Shown: positions 52,363 through 61,625 of the stretch, piece after piece
How positions within the stretch are numbered: the first letter of the stretch is position 1
How the letters are laid out: each line of letters begins with the position of its first letter
Source of the DNA: Cyanophora paradoxa
Lineage: Eukaryota > Glaucocystophyceae > Cyanophorales > Cyanophoraceae
DNA: 64,000 bases
Assembly (NCBI GenBank): GCA_004431415.1
Contig: QPMI01000237.1
Location: 1-64,000, forward strand
Reading direction: 5' to 3'
The notes under the pieces: generated by a model
What the model saw: the letters and a program-made list of their open reading frames with translations, nothing else
Told to the model about the DNA's origin: nothing
The model's database searches: none
Position numbers and translations under genes: made by a program

Positions 52363-54286
52363 ATGGCGGGCGAGGAGAGCGGTGAGAAGCGCTCCAAGAA
52401 GCGGAAGGCGTCGCGCGGAAGCGATGGCGAGCCTCCCTCGCGCGTCCAGCTATCCCGCGAGCGTATCAACGTAGACCCGATTGATGAGGTGGAGCGGCGG
52501 CGCGAAAAGGACAAGTGTATTGACGTCGACGGCAAGGGCGGCCAGTCGGAGCGGAGGGCGAAGAAGAAGGCAGAGCGCGCGGCTGCTGAACCATCGCCTG
52601 AGCCGGAGGCGGCGTTGGACGAGGTGGGCAGCGAACCGCAAGAGAAGAAGAAGAAGCGGAAGCACACAGAGGACGCGGAGGTGCGCGAACTGGCGCCGCC
52701 AGCATCGAAGAAGGCGCGCGGACGCAAGCTCAAAGAAGACGCTCCATCGCCAGCACCGGAGGCATCCGACGACGCGCATGCGTCTGCGGGAGAAGATGCG
52801 GAGGGAAGCTCGAGCGCTGCGCGTATGCAGCGAGCGGAGGAGAGGAAGCCATCGCCAGGCAGGGGTGAGGGGGATCGCCGCCCAGTGCGGGACGGCGGGG
52901 ACGTCCGGCCGGGCAAAGGACACGGGCGCGGCAAATTCGTCTTCGGGAACTACGACCGCTACTACGGCTACAGGACGGGCCACGAGGGGGACGCGCGGAT
53001 GCAGTTCCTCAAGCGTCGCTGGTTCCGAGGCAAACGCTGCCTGGACGTCGGCTGCAACTCCGGCGCGCTGACCATCGCGATCGGTGCGTGCCGCGGCCCG
53101 CGCAGCGCCGGTGGGCGCTGAGTGCGAAGGCGCGGGCAGCGCGGGAGTTCGAGCCGGCGCACATCGTGGGGGTCGACATCGACGCCAAGCTCATCGCAAA
53201 CGCGCGGCGCCACGTTCGGCAGCAGTTCTGGGGCCGCGGACCCGCCTCCCAGGGCCCCGCTCCCAGCTCGAAGCCCGCCGAGTCGGCCCGGATGTCTCCG
53301 GCGGCGGAGGCGCCTGCAGCGGCGCCGCCTGGCCCGAAGGCGACAACGCTGAGCATGGTGCCGCGGGCGGCACAGCTACGGGGGGCGAAGGAAGGCCCTA
53401 CGACGCACATGATGCGGACCCAGCAGACGAAGGAGCAGGAGCCGATCGAGGAGGAGGCCGAGGCCGCGCGCATGGCGCGCCGCAGGCGGGGCGATCCGGA
53501 GGAAGCGCCCGAGGAGGACGAGGCGGCGCCCGAGCGGCAGGGCCCGGCGCACACGCGGGAGGATCTCGGCTGGCCGTACAACGTGCGCTGCGCGGGGCGG
53601 GGCGGGGCGGGGCGCGACGGGACGGCAGGTCTCGTTCCGCGTGGAGAACTACGTGGAGATGGAGCGTCCGGAGGTGCCCCCGCCGGCGCCCGGGCCCGAG
53701 GAGGAGGCCCCCCCAAAGCGGAGGAAGGAGAGGGCCGAGGGGGCCGCCCCCCCGCCCCCGCCGGGACCCGCGGCGGACCACGGCGACCACAGCGAGGACG
53801 GCGCCTACGACGTGATCTTGTGGCGCGTGAGGCCGCGCGGTGGGGCCGTGGAGGGGCCTGACGGGCTGGCGCAGCATGAGCGTGACGAAGTGGGTGCACC
53901 TCAACTGGGGCGACGACGGCCTCCTCTTCCTCTTCCGCAAGGCGCGCAGCACCGCCGGCCTCGCCCCCGCGCCTCACGGGGCGCCGCAGATGCACCGGAG
54001 CCTGAAGCCCGGGGGCGTGCTGATTCTGGAGCCGCAGCCGTGGCGCTCGTACCAGAAGAAGCACCGGATCTCGCCGGTGACGCGGTACCACTTCGAGCAC
54101 GCGAAGCTGCGGCCCGACACCTTCCCCGCCGTCCTCGCCCGCGACATAGGCTTCTCCTCCGTCGAGCTCATCGGCGTCCGCCCCCGGCCCGCCCGCCCGC
54201 CCCGCCCCGCCCGCCCGAACGCCCCGCAGGTGCCCGAGGACGAGCGGGAGAACTTCCGCCGCCCCATCTACAAGTGCACCAAGTAG
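52363..54286 (+). CDS. MEPCE: Bin3/MEPCE RNA methylphosphate capping methyltransferase
   Basis: ATG 52363, stop 54286. A Lys/Glu-rich N-terminus ([31 protein letters not shown]) precedes [20 protein letters not shown], the Bin3 signature YG/YR region. SAM motif I is [16 protein letters not shown], followed by [20 protein letters not shown] (motif II acid). A long charged insert of about 110 residues ([20 protein letters not shown]) separates this from [19 protein letters not shown]. The last part reads [59 protein letters not shown] and [22 protein letters not shown] and EPQPW are family hallmarks. In animals MEPCE caps 7SK RNA, and in yeast and plants related enzymes modify U6 or other Pol III RNAs. 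Which RNA is capped here is unknown. Confidence 0.93.
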
Positions 54287-54373
54287 CCGGCTCCCCGTTC
54301 CCCCTCCCGGAGTCCGCACTAGTATACGTACTGCCCAAATCCCACGTGCCCGGTCTACTAGAGCTACGCATGG

Positions 54374-55448
54374 CTACGCTGAGGCCTCGTCGTTGGGGGG
54401 GTCAGGCAGGGGAGGGGCGTCGGGGCGGGTGGCAGAAGCGCCGAGAAGGCGGAAGTGCTCGTCGGGGCTCGAAAGGGCGTAGCTATAGGCGGCGTGGACC
54501 CCGCACGTGGAGAGCAGGCAGGGGTTCGCCCCGCCGGCGATGAAGATGAGCGGGAGCCAGAACTCGGCGATGGCCACACAGGAGGCGTCTAGCAACCCAC
54601 CAGAGCCCACGAGCACCTCGCACTCCTGGCATCTGCGCGCGCGCAAGCCCGCTCCTTATATCAGCTGCAGCAGCGCCAGTGCCGAGGATCAAGGATCCGG
54701 GCCCGGGGGAACTCGGGAGTGTGCTCACGAAATCGCGGACACGGCGCGGGCTGCATCGTCTCTGCGCAACTCAAAGTGAGCTGAGGGCCGAGGAGCGGAT
54801 CCGGACGCGCGCGCGACGCGGGCGCCACGCAACAGGAAGCCGAGGAGGCGCGCGATACCCTCCGGCGTAGGCCGCGTTCCCTCTCTGCGGAACCACAGCA
54901 CTTGTCATGAGAGAGCGGCAGTTGCACGCGCCATAGGGGGATACGGACGGGAAGTATTGCAGAACAGACTCCAGCACGATGAGAGAGGGCATTTGCTGGC
55001 GCGGGATCAAGTGTGCGTTCGCCAGAAAACCAAACAAAGCCTCGGAAGTTCGGATCCACTTCATGCCGCAGCGCGCGAGCGCTGGATCGTCCCCATCGAT
55101 GCCTTCGTGAAGCGATGGCCGAATCTTGTTCAACCGCTGCCGTACTGTGCTCGTCAACCGATTATAACGTTGAGATTAGATTAGATTATTACGAGCACAG
55201 TATTAGATTAGAGAGAGGGGTCGCGGTTAACGTTGAATTCGAACCTGCTTGTCGGCGATGAAGTACACGGCCCGTCCAGCGCGCGCGCAGTTGAACGCGT
55301 ACGTAAAGAGGAGTGAAGTTGTACCGCTCTCGTCTGGCCCGTGCAGTAAAGCTCGGTCGCATGGGGGGAGCGCGGCGCAGAGCGACTGCAGCTCCGCGTG
55401 CAAGGCGTCCTCCGCCGCGGGGCGGAAGAACAATGGCAGCTGGATCAT
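54374..55448 (-). CDS. SWSAP1: SWSAP1-like RAD51-paralogue ATPase with degenerate Walker A
   Basis: ATG 55448 opens MIQLPLFFRPAAEDALHAEL. Then RALLHGPDESGTTSLLFTYA and GRAVYFIADKQ form the P-loop strand-turn-helix and next strand of a RecA-type fold. The Walker A motif is GPDESGTT, with Thr in place of the invariant Lys. Exon 2 reads RLNKIRPSLHEGIDGDDPAL, MKWIRTSEALFGFLANAHLI and QMPSLIVLESVLQYF, the last being a Walker B-like strand. Exon 3 (HFELRRDDAARAVSAIS) and exon 4 (CEVLVGSGGLLDASCVAIAE, FWLPLIFIAGG) complete the domain, ending NDEASA at 54374. The order GIDxxDPALxR, MKxI, LxxFLAxxHL resembles SWSAP1, the partner of SWS1 in homologous recombination. The call rests on pattern memory for a fast-evolving family. 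The donor of intron 2 is uncertain. Confidence 0.6.
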
Positions 55449-55785
55449 GCGCCTTCAGGCGCTCAAAGCGCTCGAGCTCACGCGCTCAACGCGCTTGAAC
55501 TTTTTTGTTTTCTGGGGTACGCTTGCCGGCAACCTGCAGCGGCTCTAGCTGCTGCGGCGCGCAGCTATCAAAACGCTGTATCGCGTGCTATCTGGCGCGC
55601 TGCGCACGCGCGCATCGGGCGGAAGCGAGCCTGAGCGAGCTTGCAGCAAAAGCGTGCAGCGAGGCATCCGGGCCTCTGTGGCGTTTAGCTCAGCTTGTAC
55701 CGCACGGCACCTGCAGCTGAGCCCGCTGGTCAGCAAGGCATCTGCGAGTGGACCTGCGGGGTCCCTTAGCTGAGCCGCAGCCGCG
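55449..55785. promoter_or_regulatory. Divergent intergenic region
   Basis: 337 bp between the ATGs of the SWSAP1-like gene (-) and BBS7 (+). It contains several short gcgctcaa(a/c)gcgct direct repeats near 55455-55500. Presumed promoters; no motif identified. Confidence 0.45.
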
Positions 55786-58674
55786 ATGGATTTGGTTCTC
55801 AGCCGTGTAGACTACCTGCAGGCGCGTGCACTCGCTTGCCATCGGAACCGCACTCGCTCTGCCTCCCGCTCTGACTACTGATGCGGCAGGTCTCGTCGAC
55901 CTGCAGGCGGTCGATGCGGCTGCTGCGGGCAGAGAAGAAGCGTTCCCATCAGGTCGTGGTCGCGGATGACACGGGCTCCATCGTCTGCTTCGGCGCGAAG
56001 AAGGGCCAGCTGCAGACGGTGTTCAAGACGCAGCCCACCGGAAAAGAAGTGAACCGCCTGGAGCTTGGCGGCGCTCGCGGCGATAAGACGAAGATCTTTA
56101 CATCGTCTGGAAGCACTATACGAGGGGTGACTAAGAAAGGAAAGGAATTCTTCAAGTTCCAAACGAATCTGACCGAGACGATCAACTCGCTGTACGTGGA
56201 GGATGTGAACATCTGGACAGCGGGGGAGTTCGTTTACAACGTATTCGTCGACTGCAATGTGCGCCCGCGCGCATCCTGGCCGGGTGGCGGGGTGGATGGG
56301 GCAGGGGCGTGGGTAGGCGGGGAGGGCCCCTCCGACTCGCGCCACAGGACAAGAACTACTACATGGCGGGCGACCGGATCAACGACATGATCGTGGATGT
56401 GGTGTCGGGGGACCCGTCGAACGTGGGCGGCTACGACGGCGTCTTGGGCTGCCAGGACCGCTTCATCCGGGTCATCCAGGGCTCCAACCTCTTCTACGAG
56501 TGCGCCCTGGACGGCGCCTGCAATGCGCTCGCGCGGTACACGCCGCGGCGACGGGTCGGCCCCGACGGGGACGACGTCGACGAGGACACGCCGGACCCGG
56601 CGGCGAAGCAGCGGGAAGTGCTCTACGGGACGGACAACGGGCTCGTGGGGGTCGTGCAGATGGACGCCGTGGGCATCAAGAAAGGGTGGAAGATCGCGAA
56701 CACGAAGCGGCTCGGGGCGGTGCAGTGCGTGGCGGCGTACGACCTGACGGAGGACGGGCGCAACGACGTTGTCGTCGGGCGCGACGACGGCTCCGTGGAA
56801 GTCTACTGCTTCGACGTCAGCGACGAGCCGCGCCTCGTCTTCTCGAAGAACGTCGCCGAGTCGGTGACGGCGCTGGACGTGGGGGTGGTGCAGAACCCGC
56901 CCTACCGCGAGATCGTCCTCTCCACCTACGGCGGCAAGGTCCTCTCCTTCACCGCCGCCCCCGAGCCCGAGCGGGCCCCCGAGCTCGACAAGCCCCTGCC
57001 CGACCCCAAGGAGGAGAAGAAGAAGGAGAAGGAGAAGAAGGCGGCGGGGGCCAAGGGCCCGGACCCGAAGGGGGACATGGCGAAGAGCATCCAGTCGCTG
57101 CGCGGGGACCTCGACAAGCTGCGGGGGCAGGTGGGGCAGGCCCGCGACAAGTACCTCAAGAGTACCCAGGACGTCGTCGCCGTCGCCCCCGCCTTCAAGG
57201 CCCGCCCGCCCGCCCGCCCGCCCGGCCCCGTGCCTCACGCCGCCGCGCAGGTCAACGATAAGTTTGTCCTCAGCGGGGAGGACGCCAGCTACACGCTTAC
57301 GATCGAGATCCAGGCGCGGCCGGGCGGCGGCGCGGGGGGTGGGGCGCGGGGCGGGGCGTGACGCGTGCCGCAGACGCCGATCGACGTGGTGGCGCTGCAG
57401 AGCGAGGCGGCGATCGACCTGCTGGACATGGACACGAGCGTCGCGATCGTCTCGCGGACGCCGCCGGAGCCGGAGTCCGGGAGCCGCCTGCTGGCGACCT
57501 TCCGCTGCCAGGAGGCCGTCTCCCGCCTCGAGATCAAGCTCCGCTCCACCGAGGGCCACCACGGGCCCCTCCAGGCCCGCGCCCCGCCCCGCTGCGCCGC
57601 CCCGCCCCGCCGCGCCGCGCCCCTCACCCGCCGCAGGTCTACGTAATGCCCCGCGTCACCCCTAAGAGCTGCACCCTCCTCTCCTACTCCATCAAGCCCC
57701 TCTCCCTCCACCAGGTGCAGGGGCCGGGCGGGGGCGGCGGGGCGGGGCGAGCCGGCGGGGCGCAGCGGGTGGCGGAGCTGCCGGAGGACGCGCTGACGCG
57801 GCCGATGAGCGAGCTGCGGCTGACGGGGAGCTTCTCGCTGGCGGACGCGCACGCGTGGGTCGTGGGCGTCCTCCCCGAGGTCCCCGCCCGCTACCCCGCC
57901 GGCGACGAGCTCTCCTTCTGGTTCCGCAACGTCTTCCTCGGCCCGCCCGCGACCCGCCGGCGCCCCGCCCGCCCCGCCCGGTTCCTGACGGGCGGCGTAG
58001 GGACGCTGCTGACGTGCACGTACAAGAAGGGGGAGGCGTCGTTCCGGTCGGACTCGCTCTCGACGCTGGCGATCCTGAAGGAGTTCGTGTCGCGGGAGGC
58101 GACGGCGAAGAAGATCTCGGTGCGGCCGTCGTTCGACATCAAGGAGGAGAGCGTCCCGCACGTCCTCCGCCTCCTGCACCCGCGCGTCGAGTACCAGCGC
58201 GGCCTCGCCCTCAAGGTCCGCCTCATCGAGGCCCTCAAGGAGCTCTCCATGCACGTGCGCCCGCCCCGCCGGCCCCCGCCGCCCTGCCCCCGCGTCGCCC
58301 CGCGACTCCCCGCAGGAGGAGGACACGAGCTACATGACGGACGAGTACAAGGGCATCCTCGCCAACGCGGAGACCATCCAGCGCGACTTCGCGGTGCGCT
58401 GGGCCGGCCCTCGCTCTGTGCGGCCGGCTGGGGCGAGCTGGGCGGCAGAACCAGCCGCGGCGTCTCGAGTTCCTCAACTGCATCGTAGCCGACCTCTACA
58501 TTGATCGCCTCAAGTTCAAGGCGCGGCACGCGCCGGCGCCCCATGCCTGCCCCCCGTGACCGCACCCCGCAGGGCCTCGACGGACGCGCGCGCCTCCCTG
58601 CGCTGCAGAAGCTGCTCGAAAGCTACGACTCCATAGACCGCCTCACCGCCTTCTTCCTCGAGCCCATCGCGTAG
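55786..58674 (+). CDS. BBS7: BBS7, BBSome subunit
   Basis: ATG 55786 (MDLVLSRVDYLQ), stop 58674. The N-terminal beta-propeller shows VVVADDTGSIVCFGAKKGQL, VFKTQPTGKEVNRLELGGAR, TIRGVTKKGKEFFKFQTNLT, YMAGDRINDMIVDVVSGDPS, VLGCQDRFIRVIQGSNLFYE, VLYGTDNGLVGVVQMDAVG and VVVGRDDGSVEVYCFDVSDE. REIVLSTYGGKVLSFTA closes the propeller. A coiled coil (EEKKKEKEKKAAGAK, QSLRGDLDKLRGQVGQARDK) leads to the GAE domain (VNDKFVLSGEDASYTLTIEI, VALQSEAAIDLLDMDTSVAI, RCQEAVSRLEIKLRSTEGHH). The platform and C-terminal helices follow: KPLSLHQ, FSLADAHAWVVGVLPEVP, STLAILKEFVSREATAKKIS, LHPRVEYQRGLALKVRLIEA and LESYDSIDRLTAFFLEPIA. It is co-linear with human BBS7 over its full length. The BBSome carries membrane proteins on intraflagellar transport trains, so the organism builds cilia. 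Confidence 0.96.
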
Positions 58675-59629
58675 AGCCAGCGCTAGCGCTAGCACCGCCG
58701 CGGCGCCGGAACCCCTCGCCCCGACCTGCCCCCCTTCGATTCGAAGCTTCTGGCCTTTCGTCCCCCCGCCTCTCGCTTCCCCTCCGGCTCCGTCACTGTT
58801 AGTTTCCGGCCCAGTCAATGCAGTCTTGGGGACTCCGGCATATGCATGGCGCGGCTGCTCGTGATCAGCGCCAGCGCTAGCGCTAACGCTAGTACTAGTA
58901 TACTGCCAGCTACAGTGATGGGATGTCGACGTCGACCGATGCGCCGAATTCGAAAGCGGCCCGGGCCGGGTACCGGTACAGATCTAGATGCCCTGGAGCT
59001 CATCGTTACATGCGCACATAAGCGACATGTACGGCTTCAGCCTCAAGTCATTGAGGGGTACACCAACCGCAGCACTGGTTCTGCGAATTGATAACACAGC
59101 CTAGCCTGGCAGGCAGACTGCTATAGCCGCGCGTCCCCGTTGAGGCCGCGACTTCAACGGGGCGCGGTGCGTGCGCGCGCACCGCGGCCCCAGTTAACGT
59201 TTTTCCTGCCCCGCCGCGTTACATTTCTCGCAGGAACATCACGCTTCGGAAGGCCTCGGGTGCGGACGACGCCGACGGGAAAACCCCTCCGCTGGAGGTC
59301 GCGGCCGTCGACGTCCCGGCACGAGCTCGAGCCCCGGCCTTTTTGAATATGCATGCTATTGAAAACTGAAGAGTATTGGATCCGCACCACCTTTGTTTTC
59401 TGAGGCAATCGTTAGTCTACTTCAAGATCTCTAGGTTAGTGCCCAGCGAACCCAAAATATCCAGCTGCTCATATACTGGCTCGCCCCCTGAAAAAATGTT
59501 TCCGAAGCTATTGCTTTGCAACTGATTGCAAAACACTGTGCCCTAGATCAGGGGCTGGCACCGGTTTATACATAGCCGGGGGCGGGTGGCGAGTTCTTAC
59601 ATTTCAAATTATTTAAAAGTTGAACTCGA
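58675..59629. other. Intergenic downstream of BBS7
   Basis: Contains two similar gccagcgctagcgcta stretches (about 58677 and 58869), a double hairpin (59135-59186) and a lower-GC right half that forms the target region of the LINE insertion. No gene is seen. Confidence 0.5.
59135..59186. other. Two adjacent perfect hairpins
   Basis: Hairpin 1 pairs ccccgttga (59135-59143) with tcaacgggg (59154-59162) around a 10-nt loop. Hairpin 2 pairs cgcggtgcg (59163-59171) with cgcaccgcg (59178-59186) around a 6-nt loop. They are directly adjacent. They may be part of a structured RNA, a 3' processing signal or a small repeat; no known RNA family was recognised. Confidence 0.6.
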
Positions 59630-59844
59630 TTTTTTTTTTTGGTGAATTACCGGCCACAGTCTCTAGACACCAGCACTGCGGGGGCTGCCCAGGGGGCATA
59701 GAGACAAAATAGCAAAATAACTAAGACAAGAGCACGAAGAAAGATAAGACAAAGAGCCAAAATCGACAATAAAAAAGGAAAGACACAGAGCTCGAGACAG
59801 ATCGATTGCGAGAAGAGACGATAAATCGAGCAGATCTAGGGACA

Positions 59845-59910
59845 GAGGATAACTGACACGAAGAAGAGCCAGAGCTAGAGGATAACTGACACGAAGAAGA
59901 GCCAGAGCTA
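59845..59910. repeat. 33-bp tandem repeat in the LINE 3' region
   Basis: Two consecutive copies of a 33-bp unit starting gaggataactgacacgaaga (59845 and 59878). It lies close to the 3' terminus of the LINE, where tandem repeats are common in such elements. Confidence 0.8.
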
Positions 59911-61625
59911 GAGATACCATCAATATCAGAAGGAATTACATCACTAAGAAGCGGGGGACAAAATTGAGAAAGATAAATAACAGGAAGAAGACAAGTAAGA
60001 GGAACAACAAGACGACATGGAGGCGGAGGCGAAGCAGGACGATGCGAAAGGGCAGAGCTACGGCACGAGGTCGAGGAGGACACAGGAGGCGGAGCAGGCG
60101 GATCAAGAGCAGGCAAAAGAACAGTCAAAGGAATCACTAAAGCCGGCCGGGGTCGAGGCGGGCAATCGAACTGCAAACGACGGCGAACAACAGGTCGAGC
60201 ACGAGGACTATAGCTAGTATTGAAACTAACTCTAGCATCAACACTACGATCAGAATCCGAACCAGACCGAACTAAACTAGAAGACGAAGAAGTACGCCGG
60301 CGCCGGCGGATACGATCGCGACCAGCGAAGCAGAAGACAAGGACAAAGGCGGTAGTCCGGTATCAAGAACAAAGGCCGGAGGGTCCGGCCCGGCAAACCG
60401 CCGGGGGAAGTAGAAGGAGCCGCAGGCTCGGCAAGCCGGCGACGGGTACGACCACGAGTCCGGAAGGAGATCGGGGAAGCCGGTCCCGGAGCTGAGGGCC
60501 CAGGAGCAGAGCCAGGAGAAGGTAAGCCCGGCGAGAAATCTGACCCGGAGCCGGAACCCAGCGAACGACGACGACGAAGAGGCCCCCGAGGAGCCACGAC
60601 GGGGGAGCTACCGAGCAAAGTACTGACAGCCGGCGCCGAACACGGCGGCGGAGGTACCCCGCAGACAGTGGCAGGCGGAGAGTCCAGGGTCGATCGAGAG
60701 ATCCGCCGACGGGAATGCGGCGGGGGCCGACGAGACGGAAGAGGCGAGGAGGGGCCGAGGAAGGGTCGGAGGCAGGGGAAGGGCCACGAGCAGGTGACGG
60801 GGATCGCTGCCGGCGCCGAAGAGAGGGCAGCAAAGCAGGAGAAAGGTCGGGTGGCGCCGGAGCAGATGACACGGAGGTCATGGCCATGGGCGGTGCAGAG
60901 AGAGACGAGCTCGAGGGCGCAAGGGCCCGACGAGGGCGCCGGCGGCGAATCTCACGAGCGCCAGGAAGCGGGATAGGACCCGCAGATGGGACCCGAGGCG
61001 CCGAAGGGGAGCAGGGAGCCGGAATGACGGGGAGATCGAAAAGAGGACAGTCTCGCCAACACTCGGAAGCGGGGCAGAGGCCGAGGACCCGGAGCTCGAG
61101 GGGGGGAGGGAGGGCGGAGGAGGAGAGAGGAGGCGGCTATTCGAAGGGTATGGAGAATCGAGAGCGGAGGCGAGGGAGGCCGAAGTGATGGCGAGCTCTG
61201 GAGGCGAGGGGGCCTGCAAGCGGATCCGGGAAAGTGGATGCAGACGCAAAGAGACCGGGGACGTAGAGGCGGGAGGGGCATGCAAAAAGATAGTGCCGCC
61301 CAGCGTCACAGTTGCAGAAGCGGGGGCAAGAAGGATGGGCTGAAGAGGGGGCTGAACCAGGAGGACGTCAGAAAGAGGGCCTCGCAGGGGCGGAAGTGGA
61401 GGAGCAAGGGGAAGAGGTAAGAAGGGGTATGGAGCTGCAAGATGACCAGGGACCTGCCGGGGAACAGGCAAGTGAAGAGGCCCCGTGACAGCAAGTTGTA
61501 AGGAGGGAGGAGGCAGAGGCGGGGCCAGAGGGCCAAGGAGCACAGGGATCGGGACCGCAGGGAATGGGGGAAAGGAGCGTCGAGAGGGGCAGCGAGAGCA
61601 GGAATAGGAATGGGCCCAAGGGTCA

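Noticed and set aside
60000-61500. Plus-strand frames rich in Arg/Glu/Gly
   Set aside because: They are antisense to the purine/pyrimidine-skewed LINE 3' region and have no recognisable domain.
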